DNA of 7,854 nt, taken from contig JABDPL010000161.1 of assembly GCA_013042825.1 (NCBI GenBank), forward strand, positions 1-7,854, read 5' to 3'. Source of the stretch: Flavobacteriaceae bacterium (lineage in GTDB: Bacteria > Bacteroidota > Bacteroidia > Flavobacteriales > Flavobacteriaceae). How positions within the stretch are numbered: the stretch's first letter is position 1; each line of letters opens with the position of its first letter. Below are positions 1 to 7,022 of this stretch, in pieces. Below the pieces are notes generated by a model, which did not search any database, was not told the DNA's origin, and saw only the letters and a list, made by a program, of their open reading frames with translations. The position numbers and the translations under genes are program-made.

Positions 1-704
1 TTTGAAGCCTCTGCTACGTTTTGAGGGCCTTTTGATTTAGTCAATGCACCCGGACATATTACATATTTGGCCGGTAAATTGTATTTTTTAGAAATGTCTC
101 CTGTATTGTCTGGATTAAATTCAAATAGATCGACTCCGCAAGGTTGAATTAGAAACCTGTCTAAGGGCAAGTCAACAATATTCCTTACTAATTTATCCCG
201 AACGTATTCTGTTGTGACGATAATACCATTTGCTTGCTTAATAGCATCTTCAATCAATTGCCACACTTTATTATCATATAAACCTTGATGACGCGGTTCA
301 ATTCCTGTACCATGAAGAAATAATACATAGGGTTTGTTATGCCTCTTGCAAATATTTGCAGTTGCAATGGCGGTTAAATTAGCATGATGTCCGATCACGA
401 TGTCTGTGTCTGAAATTATGTCTTCAAGAGCGCGCTCATAGTCAGGAACATATTCCATTACTTCATTAAAGCTCATAGAAGAAACGGCTTTCTGTGTGTT
501 TTTGGCAGATGGTAAATATTCATGAACCGGAATAATGTCTGTATTTAAATGAACATCCCTGTTATTTGCTCCTTCAACTCCATTTCCAACATTCGGGTGA
601 ATAAAATGAACAACATGTCCCTGACTTAGTAAACATTGGGCATGCTCTTTAGCGACAACGCCACTTCCTCTTCCTTTGTTAAGTAATATAATTGCAACTT
701 TCAT
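1..704 (-). CDS. GT4-type glycosyltransferase, partial (C-terminus beyond the left edge)
   Basis: Probable GT-B fold glycosyltransferase that would transfer a sugar from a nucleotide-sugar donor in the cytoplasm, for example onto an exopolysaccharide, O-antigen or glycolipid. I translated this frame by hand: it starts at ATG 704-702 and runs open for 234 codons to the window edge. Residues 1-25 hold the glycine-rich acceptor-side motif of GT4 enzymes (MKVAIILLNKGRGSGVVAKE) followed by GH at 29-30. HGTG at 131-134, the PCGVD-x-F-x-F-x-P segment at 188-198 and the PGALTKSKGPQNVAEA segment at 218-233 match the interdomain region and the start of the donor-binding domain. Family members are usually 350-400 residues, so the catalytic C-terminal third, including the ExxxxxxxE motif, is missing only because the window ends. 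No clear Shine-Dalgarno precedes the ATG. It lies 121 bases downstream of the DUF6090 gene on the same strand. Donor and acceptor cannot be told from sequence. Confidence 0.88.
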   Translation of the reverse strand, partial: MKVAIILLNKGRGSGVVAKEHAQCLLSQGHVVHFIHPNVGNGVEGANNRDVHLNTDIIPVHEYLPSAKNTQKAVSSMSFNEVMEYVPDYERALEDIISDTDIVIGHHANLTAIATANICKRHNKPYVLFLHGTGIEPRHQGLYDNKVWQLIEDAIKQANGIIVTTEYVRDKLVRNIVDLPLDRFLIQPCGVDLFEFNPDNTGDISKKYNLPAKYVICPGALTKSKGPQNVAEAS

Positions 705-808
705 TTTTTGTATATTGATTTTTATCGAGCCCAATGATCTTTAACACATCAGGTCCAGGATTTTTATAAATATTTTGTACTGTGCGTTTGAATGAGGCCT
801 TTTATTAT

Positions 809-822
809 GGTTTCCAGAAACC
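809..822. repeat. short inverted repeat just downstream of the DUF6090 gene
   Basis: GGTTTC and GAAACC form perfect 6-base arms around a 2-base centre, three bases beyond the DUF6090 stop in the direction of its transcription. The transcript would fold into a small stem of about five pairs, but it is followed by AUAAUAAAA and not by a U-run, so it does not meet the pattern of an intrinsic terminator. It may stabilise the 3' end or be chance. Confidence 0.25.
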
Positions 823-825
823 CCA

Positions 826-1641
826 TTAATTAATATAATTTGACTCCAGAAGATCAATTATTTCTTCAGCTTGTTTTAAAAACCTCGGAAGTTCTCCGTT
901 AGCTCTAATGCTCAGAAACATTCTCAATTTTATGCAACCATTTGTCAATTCATTAATCTTATTTATGTCATCGGTAAGTAGTTTAAGATTTTCCTGTTCG
1001 GCTTTTCGATATGCTTCCGAAGCCGAGAAATCATATTCTAAAATGGAATTATTCGTGTTCATGTAAAATTTTAATTCTTCAAAATTAGAGTAGTTTAAAT
1101 TGATAATATTGTCTGCAAGTCTTGAGACATTTGCAGTCATTTGGGAATCGGCAGTGAAATCTTCTTCAAGATGTTTACTAAAGGCATCATATGATACAAT
1201 TTTTGCCGATAGACTTTCATTGCCTTTATGCCTCAAAGCCCCAGATATTTTTAATTCGTCAATTGTTGCTCTGTTCCAGGAATAGGGACGGTAAGTATAA
1301 TCGCCCATTGAAAAAGGAACCAGGGTGAGATTTGAAATCTCATTTATTTGTTTTGCTCGAACATAATTCGCAAGACTATCAATTCTAATGATCGATTTTT
1401 CAATTTGACCTTTAATGATTTTAACTTCTTTTATATCAGCCTGTAAATCGGAGATCAATGATGCAGCATAGGCTCTTATAAGATTTTTCTTTTTTTGATT
1501 TTCATTCCAGGTATTGATTTGCAAGGCGATTAAAATTCCAATGACAACAAGAATGATTTCACCGATGGCATATTTCATATACTTTCCGGTTTTACTTTTT
1601 TTCAGGAGGTCGAATCTGATTTTTCGAAAGAATTTAATCAT
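826..1641 (-). CDS. DUF6090 family single-span membrane protein
   Basis: A 271-residue protein with the hallmark N-terminus of DUF6090: a basic leader (MIKFFRKIRFDLLKKSKTGK, 1-20), then YAIGEIILVVIGILIALQIN (24-43), which forms one transmembrane helix ending in the near-invariant QIN-x-WNE (41-47). The remaining 225 residues are polar, mostly helical and coiled-coil-like, with no recognisable catalytic motif. The basic N-terminus suggests the leader is cytoplasmic and the long C-terminal part is periplasmic. The family is common in Bacteroidota, often in several copies per genome, and has no established function. The length is typical and the frame intact. The ATG at 1641-1639 keeps the basic leader and the helix together. 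This start overlaps by 8 bases the end of a possible small frame (1634-1789). The 3' end lies next to a short inverted repeat (809-822). Family assignment is firm; the role is unknown. Confidence 0.85.
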   Translation of the reverse strand: MIKFFRKIRFDLLKKSKTGKYMKYAIGEIILVVIGILIALQINTWNENQKKKNLIRAYAASLISDLQADIKEVKIIKGQIEKSIIRIDSLANYVRAKQINEISNLTLVPFSMGDYTYRPYSWNRATIDELKISGALRHKGNESLSAKIVSYDAFSKHLEEDFTADSQMTANVSRLADNIINLNYSNFEELKFYMNTNNSILEYDFSASEAYRKAEQENLKLLTDDINKINELTNGCIKLRMFLSIRANGELPRFLKQAEEIIDLLESNYIN

Positions 1642-1789
1642 TGATCATAGGTAAGTTATCACGAAGGAAAACGGCCCCGTGAAAGCCAAATGGCATCAAT
1701 TCAGTCATATTGGGTTTCAAAAAATTAATTTGATTTAAAGCTAATGAATTTTTGCCTAATACCCGTAATCCACATACAGCTTGTCGCAT
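1634..1789 (-). CDS. possible small ORF (51 codons) overlapping the DUF6090 start
   Basis: In the gap downstream of the cyclase, an ATG at 1789-1787 opens a 51-codon frame ending with TAA at 1636-1634. The TAA sits inside the DUF6090 start (ATGATTAA is shared, an 8-base overlap), an arrangement compatible with translational coupling. The frame stays open for 10 further codons upstream of the ATG. The C-terminal half reads like protein (PFGFHGAVFLRDNLPMIND, residues 33-51), while the N-terminal half contains codons such as CGA and CGG that look less like the neighbours. I recognise no family. There is no membrane helix and no clear ribosome binding site. It may be a real small protein, the remnant of an eroded larger gene, or chance: an open run of about 60 codons in A+T-rich DNA is not rare. 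Confidence 0.25.
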   Translation of the reverse strand: MRQAVCGLRVLGKNSLALNQINFLKPNMTELMPFGFHGAVFLRDNLPMIND

Positions 1790-1976
1790 GTTTATATACG
1801 CACTGAATAAAGTACAAGGTCAGTTTTGGTTTCAACGAAGTAATCTGAATCTATGAAGCCGTTTCAATGATGATTATTTGAGCTTGCACCCCATGATATT
1901 TGTAAATAGCATGTGGCCCTAATTGTTTTGTTTATCCGGTGTTGAACTACGATTAATCGATTTAGAAGCCCCATAA
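1642..1976. other. 335-base intergenic region between cyclase and DUF6090 genes
   Basis: Apart from the possible small frame ending at 1634, I see little here. A perfect 10-base palindrome, CGATTAATCG, lies at 1950-1959, just beyond the cyclase stop, too short and A+T-rich to call an operator. No stem followed by a T-run was found that would end the cyclase transcript. A scan of the minus strand for the Bacteroidota promoter pattern (TTTG near -33, TAnnTTTG near -7) upstream of DUF6090 gave no match. The region is long enough to hold a promoter for DUF6090, but none can be placed. Confidence 0.5.
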
Positions 1977-4037
1977 TTAATACGGCGGATAATTTTTAAG
2001 GTTCATCTTTTCGATCAAATCCTGAAACCGTGGATCTTCACGAATAGGATCGAATGAAGCATCAGCGTTGATCCAAATCAGGGAGGCATCCCTTAGTTCG
2101 TAGGCCAACTCAAGCATCTTGAACGCATTCTCGTAACGACCAAGATGGACATCAATTTTAGCTAAATAACTTGGTGATGTTGGTTTCAAAACAGGTATGA
2201 GTTGGTTGTATATTTTCTCGGCTAAAGCAAATTGGTTTTTGCGAGAATAGGCAATTGCCAGGGCCACTTTTGGAAGAAAATCATCAGGGTTTTCAGAAAC
2301 AACATTACGTAGAATCTCAACATAATTGGAATCGGGAAATAATGTGGAATAACCTGATCTAGTGGCAACTCTTAGAAATAAAGGATCCCTGTTTTTTAAT
2401 TCTATAAACGTTTGTCTAGCCTTTTCTAAATCACGAGCCCAATAATATGAATCAATCTTCCACTGTAAACTGTAAAGACGAAAGGGATCAATTTCTTGCC
2501 CTTTATTGATATAGAATAACGCCTCATCATGCCTGTTCATTGCTGAAAGCATACCAGAGAAATACAAGTAAGTTTGTGCATAACTAGGGTCGATACGAAT
2601 GACTTTTTTAAAATATTTTTCAGAAAGTTCCCAATCGTAGTTGTAATGATAAAGGCAATCGGCAAGGGCCGTCAGGCCAATGTACGAGCTGGAATCAAGG
2701 GCAATGCTTTTTTCAGCATAACGTATTGATTTTGGAAATACTTCGGAACCTGGCAAATCCGAATGAGCCCAATTGAGGTATAATTCGGCCAAACCGGCAT
2801 AACCCAGCGAAAAATTGGAATCAATTTTAATTGATTCCAGGTACATGGATTCTTTATTATTGTAATTACCAGAGTATTTCGCCTGGAGATACTTTTCAAA
2901 AGCCTCAGGATTTATTTTCTTTTCAACATCAGATTGTCCGGGAGGATGGACAAAGACCGGGCGGATCTTCACAGCGATCAAATCCGCAGCTTTATTTTGG
3001 GCGGTAAACAGATCTTTCAGAAGAAAATTAATTGTTTCACTTAACATGATATCGTTCGCTCTCGCATCAGTAAGTGAAAAGTTAAGTTGGGCTTCTTCAT
3101 TATTGACCTGTAAACTTCCTTCAACTGCATATCGGACATTTAGTTTTTCACTCATTTCCTGAAGGTCCAATTCCTTTAGATTGTACACTACTTCAGATGA
3201 TGTCCCTGGCGTCACCTTTATCTTGGGTATTTGTGCTACATTTCTTCTTACTTCTTCGGTCATGGCTTCCGCAAGCCAACTTTTATCAAGATCACCACCT
3301 AAGTATTCAAACGGGAAAATAGCGACAGACTGGTACGGTTCGATAGGAATTTCAGTCTGTTGCTCATTCGCACCATGAATGAAAAAATAATAATAACTGC
3401 CTGCCAAAAGGATGAACAGGCCGAGTACTTTCAATATAAATGGCCAATTCTTAGCATTTCCAGATTTCGAAATTTCCGGTTTGTCCTCAGAGGTGTTCTT
3501 TAGTTTACCGCTGAGCTCATCACTTTTTGGGACTGGAAAACCCTCATTAGCCAGAGCGAAGACCTCCATTGATCCCTTGACATTCTTAAATTCAAAAGTA
3601 CCCAGAGAAACAGTTTGAAATTCCTTATGATTCCTGATTTTTTCAAAAACATGACGAGAAAAAAGTACTGTACCCGGTTGACCCAATGACTCAATCCGGG
3701 ACGCAATATTAACACCATCTCCGAATATGTTATCATCCTGAAAAAGTACCTCCCCAATGTGGATGCCTATCCGTAAGGGTAATTTTGGTTCCTGTTGAAA
3801 AATTTCCTGTATTTCCCTGGCACATTCTAACGCCTCAAGAGCGCTTTGGAATACAGTCAGGCTGCCATCGCCATAATATTGAATAATATTTCCACTGTAC
3901 TTCCCTGTTATTCGCTCTAAAACCTCCCGATAAAAATTAATCGTCCGGACTGCTTCCTGTTCACTGTTTTGCATCATGGATGTGTATCCAACAATATCTG
4001 CGAACATTATAGCAGCTAAACGATGCTTTGATTTCAT
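1977..4037 (-). CDS. membrane class III nucleotide cyclase with TolB-like and TPR regions
   Basis: Predicted receptor-type cyclase making a cyclic nucleotide in the cytoplasm. With the chosen ATG (4037-4035) it has 686 residues. The cyclase homology domain spans about 5-162. Metal-binding Asp14 lies in FADIVGYT and Asp57 in YYGDGS; Asn110 and Arg114 of VNIASR are the usual transition-state pair. The two base-selecting positions are Gln53 and Asn103 instead of Lys and Asp. One transmembrane helix follows (about 198-220, WPFILKVLGLFILLAGSYYY), with Lys before it and acidic residues after, so the C-terminal half should be periplasmic. Residues about 237-365 resemble the TolB/FlgO-like domain (SVAIFPFEYLGG, then VRYAVEGSLQV). 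About 370-670 is helical TPR-like sequence ending in the family-typical FDPIREDPRFQDLIEKM. An in-frame TTG at 4055-4053 would add six residues; I prefer the ATG because homologues usually begin just before RLAAIMF. The gene has its own long upstream gap (about 200 bases). The ligand is unknown. Confidence 0.9.
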   Translation of the reverse strand: MKSKHRLAAIMFADIVGYTSMMQNSEQEAVRTINFYREVLERITGKYSGNIIQYYGDGSLTVFQSALEALECAREIQEIFQQEPKLPLRIGIHIGEVLFQDDNIFGDGVNIASRIESLGQPGTVLFSRHVFEKIRNHKEFQTVSLGTFEFKNVKGSMEVFALANEGFPVPKSDELSGKLKNTSEDKPEISKSGNAKNWPFILKVLGLFILLAGSYYYFFIHGANEQQTEIPIEPYQSVAIFPFEYLGGDLDKSWLAEAMTEEVRRNVAQIPKIKVTPGTSSEVVYNLKELDLQEMSEKLNVRYAVEGSLQVNNEEAQLNFSLTDARANDIMLSETINFLLKDLFTAQNKAADLIAVKIRPVFVHPPGQSDVEKKINPEAFEKYLQAKYSGNYNNKESMYLESIKIDSNFSLGYAGLAELYLNWAHSDLPGSEVFPKSIRYAEKSIALDSSSYIGLTALADCLYHYNYDWELSEKYFKKVIRIDPSYAQTYLYFSGMLSAMNRHDEALFYINKGQEIDPFRLYSLQWKIDSYYWARDLEKARQTFIELKNRDPLFLRVATRSGYSTLFPDSNYVEILRNVVSENPDDFLPKVALAIAYSRKNQFALAEKIYNQLIPVLKPTSPSYLAKIDVHLGRYENAFKMLELAYELRDASLIWINADASFDPIREDPRFQDLIEKMNLKNYPPY

Positions 4038-4259
4038 TGGGAGAGGTTTAATCAAAATTAATGAATATAAATGACAAACCTTAATGGGGAAAGAAATTCG
4101 GGGTACGGTTTTATGTTAGCTTCATAATGTGATCCTTATGAGCCATCAACAAACCACTTGAGGAAGCCATTTATTAACCAATTTTGGTTTTAAGGTCATG
4201 GTATCGTCGCAATTCTAAACGATTTCTCCTGTTTTCAATTTGTCTTCCGCAGAATAATG

Positions 4260-4766
4260 CTAATCTCCGGTCTTGCGCTTATTAATAATCACAAAAATTA
4301 CGGAAATGATCAAACCTATAATAAATTGCGGAATAGCAAGAAAGATCAGGGAACTCGTATACATAGGAAGCGTCTCATACGATTTCCTGAAGTTGCTAAT
4401 TTGTGACTCGATAACATCGGCTGCCACATTGGTTTCTTGCAAAGATATCGTCCAGGTTTCGGCAACGGTTTCAACCCATGACGGGTCTATATAGCGCGTG
4501 TAAACAAACATATAAGTCTGGAAAATCAACCTGGAAAGGATAATTATACCAATCACGATGAGAGCAGCATTCAAAAAATTGAATTTAAATTCTTCTTGCT
4601 TCTTTAAATCAATAAGTCCTAATATCACAAAGGCTATAACTAAAATATAGGTCAACAGAATAAACCAATTGGTTAAGCCTAAACCAAACCAGGTCAGGAT
4701 TTGCGTCCCGAGTGCTACTGCAATACCCAATAGTAGCCCCCATTTTATAATCGTTTTTGTTGCCAT
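4260..4766 (-). CDS. DUF4199 family four-helix membrane protein
   Basis: A 168-residue, very hydrophobic protein matching the DUF4199 pattern, known mainly from Bacteroidota and of unknown function. Predicted helices lie at about 6-26, 32-52, 65-88 and 140-162. Between helices 3 and 4 is the family's characteristic polar segment: TRYIDPSWVETVAETWTISL (90-109), then an acidic amphipathic stretch and FRKSYETLP. The chain ends in a basic tail (NKRKTGD) after IIGLIISVIFVI. The length is normal and the frame intact. Translation starts at ATG 4766-4764; AGAAGG lies four bases upstream, which is Shine-Dalgarno-like although such sites are weakly used in this phylum. The MscS gene ends 149 bases upstream on the same strand, so cotranscription is possible but not shown. 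Membership is fairly sure; the role is unknown. Confidence 0.82.
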   Translation of the reverse strand: MATKTIIKWGLLLGIAVALGTQILTWFGLGLTNWFILLTYILVIAFVILGLIDLKKQEEFKFNFLNAALIVIGIIILSRLIFQTYMFVYTRYIDPSWVETVAETWTISLQETNVAADVIESQISNFRKSYETLPMYTSSLIFLAIPQFIIGLIISVIFVIINKRKTGD

Positions 4767-4915
4767 AATACCTTCTATTAAATCAGTTAATATTTATTTT
4801 TATGAATTAAAGAATCTCATTTTAAAACTAAAAATATTGATTGGTTTGTTAACAACAAAGGCTGTCAACTACCTTTTTTAGGGCCATCTGCCGCACTGTA
4901 AGCCATAAATGCCTT

Positions 4916-5794
4916 TTATTCTTTATTTTTTATATCGAATGTATTATCCCTGTACATTTTATGTTCGATCACCTGGGACGGTAATTCTATATTATTGGTG
5001 TCCAGAATTTCTTTTATATCGGTTATGGCCTTACTTCTGATATTATGCCCAAGATAACTATCGGGTAATTTTTTATTGGCCAATATATCTACCCAAAACA
5101 GCACTTGCATATCAGTGGTAAACTCGCCCAACTCCTGAACGATTACGTTGGGTGCCGGTGATTTTAAAACTTGTTTATTCTGGGCTAAATAGTCTAATAT
5201 CAGATTTCGTGTTTTGTCTATGCTACATTCAGGGGCTATGCCGATCATAAAATTTATCCTTAAAAACCCATCTTTGGTATAATTGATCAGGGTGTTTTTT
5301 ATAATCGATGAATTTGGAATATAAATGTCTTTTCCTTCAACATTTCTTAAATGGGTAATTCTTAAATCAAGATCCCGAACATTTCCTTTATGCCCTTCAA
5401 CCTCAATAATATCGCCTATTTCAAAAGGTCGTTTTAAGGCTAAAATAATTCCGGCTAAAAAATTTTCTCCGATATCTTTAAAGGCAAACCCAAAAATGAT
5501 GGCACTAATACCGGCTCCGGCAATCAAACTGCTCGCGATTCCGCCGAAGCCAATGATATTCAGCGCGATTACTAATCCGAAGATATAGAATGCCCATTTT
5601 GTGGCTTCAGATACGAAATTAGATATAATGCTGTCTTTCCATTTCCTTTGAATTCTTTTTCCGACAAAATAATAAAACAGCTTTCCGAGGAGTATGAAGA
5701 TTATAATTACAATAATTCCGGTAGTTATGTTGGGTAACATAGCACCCAGGTCTGAAAAAATATCATTAAATATTTTACTCATATCTATTTTCAT
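4916..5794 (-). CDS. MscS-family small-conductance mechanosensitive channel
   Basis: Predicted inner-membrane channel that opens under membrane tension and lets solutes out during hypo-osmotic shock. The 292 residues match the size of E. coli MscS (286), so this is a minimal, not an extended, family member. Helix 1 lies at about 22-45 and helix 2 at 64-82. The pore-lining helix 3 runs from about 85 to 120, with Gly and Ala packing (ASSLIAGAGISAIIFGFAF, 87-105) and the signature ENFLAGIILALKRPFEIGD at 110-128. A beta domain follows (EVEGHKGNVRDLDLRITHLR, 131-150; YIPNS shortly after), then the alpha/beta C-terminal vestibule. No cyclic-nucleotide-binding domain is fused. The start is ATG 5794-5792; Met5 is an alternative. 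The phosphatase gene ends only 43 bases upstream, so the two are probably cotranscribed. Some small MscS homologues transport specific solutes, which sequence cannot exclude. Confidence 0.93.
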   Translation of the reverse strand: MKIDMSKIFNDIFSDLGAMLPNITTGIIVIIIFILLGKLFYYFVGKRIQRKWKDSIISNFVSEATKWAFYIFGLVIALNIIGFGGIASSLIAGAGISAIIFGFAFKDIGENFLAGIILALKRPFEIGDIIEVEGHKGNVRDLDLRITHLRNVEGKDIYIPNSSIIKNTLINYTKDGFLRINFMIGIAPECSIDKTRNLILDYLAQNKQVLKSPAPNVIVQELGEFTTDMQVLFWVDILANKKLPDSYLGHNIRSKAITDIKEILDTNNIELPSQVIEHKMYRDNTFDIKNKE

Positions 5795-5837
5795 AAATAA
5801 TTAATATCAGGGGTGTTGATTATTTCAATTCTACCGA

Positions 5838-7022
5838 TCATTCGTTCGATGTCTTATCTCTCGAGATTAAAGATTTAAGCCTAATTCCAATTTCCGAATT
5901 GCGGTGTACGTCAGCGAAATATTCGGCACCAGGACCATAGGCAAATAATGGAACAACTGCTGCTGAATGATCTTTGGTTGACCATTTGATTTGTAGATTT
6001 GGATAACGCTTAAAATCAGCTACCGGAGCAAGACCTCCTGTTTCATGATCGGAGGTAAATAAAACCAAAGTTTTTCCCCGTATTTTCGAGAATTTTAGTA
6101 GAACAGCAAGGGTCTGTTGAATAGATTTCAGACCGTTGATCACGCGTTTTGAATTATGGACATGGGAAGCTGCATCTATCTCTTCGCTCTCCACCAATAG
6201 CATAAATGGTTTATCCTGAGATGACATATATTTCAATGCAGTTTCCGTAAGTTGGGTAAGATTAGGGGAAGAATCCAGATCCTGGATTTCGTCTTCATCA
6301 AAAATAGCCATTACCGGGATTGAGCCATTGTCATCATCTGGAAGTTTCAAGGTTCTGTCAAGAAGTTTAAATCGCTTACTCAAGATCTCCATGGTTTCAT
6401 CCTTTTCGGGAACATCATCTTCACCAAGGTCTTCTAGCTCACCGAAAATAAGATCGAGGTTGGTTGCTGAAATTTGAGTCAGAATATCTCTTGCGTCATC
6501 TTCATTTCTTGTATGCGCTAAAAAAGCAGCGGGTGTTGCGTCCCATATATATGAATCTGTAACAATTCCTGTGGTATATTCTTGATCGTAAGCGATTTCA
6601 AAGATATTTTCCAAAACCTTCCCATCTTTATCGATTCCAATATGTCCGAATTGGGTCGAAGTTCCAGTCGTCATTGCTGTTGCCGAAGCTTCGGAGTCTG
6701 TAAGAGGGCCAAAAGCAGATCTTGCATCATGCCAGCCCTTAACTTCAAATTCCTGCCAGACCGATGGTTGGCTTTCCGAATTAAGTGTTTGTAATGCAAT
6801 GGATAAATGGCCAAAGCCCATTCCATCGGCGATAAAAATGATGATATTTTCAGGTTGCTCACCTACATATTCAACTTCTTCATTATCGGTAAGCTGCCAG
6901 GGTGAAAACTCAATATCTGATGAGGATATTGAGATGTTTATATTGAAAAAATAAAATGATCCCATTAGAAGAACCAACATTACAATAATTGTAATTAGAC
7001 TCGTTTTTTTCCAATTTTTCAA
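5838..7022 (-). CDS. alkaline phosphatase, PhoA superfamily, signal-anchored
   Basis: Metal-dependent phosphomonoesterase expected to release phosphate from organic esters outside the cytoplasm. The 394 residues keep the full catalytic set by alignment to E. coli PhoA: Asp66 (IADGMG), nucleophile Ser110 (TDSEASATA), Asp161 and Thr163 (WDATPAA), Arg172 as likely phosphate-binding arginine, Glu278, Asp283 and His287 (VESEEIDAASH), Asp325-His326 (TSDHETGG) and His352 (KDHS). The residue after Asp283 is Ala, where Lys, Trp or His is usual. The N-terminus is basic (KNWKK) with a hydrophobic stretch at about 8-26; no lipobox or clear cleavage site is seen, so an uncleaved anchor is possible. The start is TTG at 7022-7020: the frame closes at 7037-7035 and the next ATG (Met15) would cut into the hydrophobic segment. 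It is shorter than E. coli PhoA (471), lacking insertions. MscS follows 43 bases downstream. No Pho-type control site could be identified. Confidence 0.92.
   Translation of the reverse strand: MKNWKKTSLITIIVMLVLLMGSFYFFNINISISSSDIEFSPWQLTDNEEVEYVGEQPENIIIFIADGMGFGHLSIALQTLNSESQPSVWQEFEVKGWHDARSAFGPLTDSEASATAMTTGTSTQFGHIGIDKDGKVLENIFEIAYDQEYTTGIVTDSYIWDATPAAFLAHTRNEDDARDILTQISATNLDLIFGELEDLGEDDVPEKDETMEILSKRFKLLDRTLKLPDDDNGSIPVMAIFDEDEIQDLDSSPNLTQLTETALKYMSSQDKPFMLLVESEEIDAASHVHNSKRVINGLKSIQQTLAVLLKFSKIRGKTLVLFTSDHETGGLAPVADFKRYPNLQIKWSTKDHSAAVVPLFAYGPGAEYFADVHRNSEIGIRLKSLISRDKTSNE
7020..7022 (-). promoter_or_regulatory. TTG start codon that decides the phosphatase signal sequence
   Basis: The only start that keeps the basic n-region and the hydrophobic segment together is TTG at 7022-7020. 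In frame upstream there are only ATT, TCT, CTC and ATT codons before the stop at 7037-7035, and the first in-frame ATG is codon 15, inside the hydrophobic core. No Shine-Dalgarno is visible; the bases just upstream are T-rich (ATTCTCTCTATT). Initiation at one of the upstream ATT codons is a less likely alternative. Confidence 0.6.

Noticed and set aside
4053..4078. TAATTTTG (minus strand, 4060-4053) with TTTG at 4078-4075 as a Bacteroidota promoter for the cyclase.
   Set aside because: The -7-like box matches TAnnTTTG, but only 14 bases separate it from the TTTG where about 19-21 are expected, and the box overlaps the alternative TTG start.
4111..4170. A 19-codon minus-strand frame (MASSSGLLMAHKDHIMKLT) in the gap between DUF4199 and the cyclase.
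   Set aside because: Too short, no recognisable family, no start-site support and no coupling to a neighbour; expected by chance.
4176..4189. Inverted repeat AACCAA-TT-TTGGTT downstream of the DUF4199 gene, considered as a terminator.
   Set aside because: The stem is short and A+T-rich and the minus-strand transcript continues with AAUAAAUGG, not a U-run.
4845..4859. Hairpin TTTGTT-AAC-AACAAA in the gap between the MscS and DUF4199 genes.
   Set aside because: Only one G-C pair per arm; too weak for a terminator and there is no paired half-site spacing suggestive of an operator.
5325..5588. Open plus-strand frame of 87 codons antisense to the MscS gene (and similar ones across the cyclase and phosphatase genes).
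   Set aside because: They lie entirely within well-supported genes on the other strand, have no protein-family resemblance, and follow from the codon composition of the real genes.
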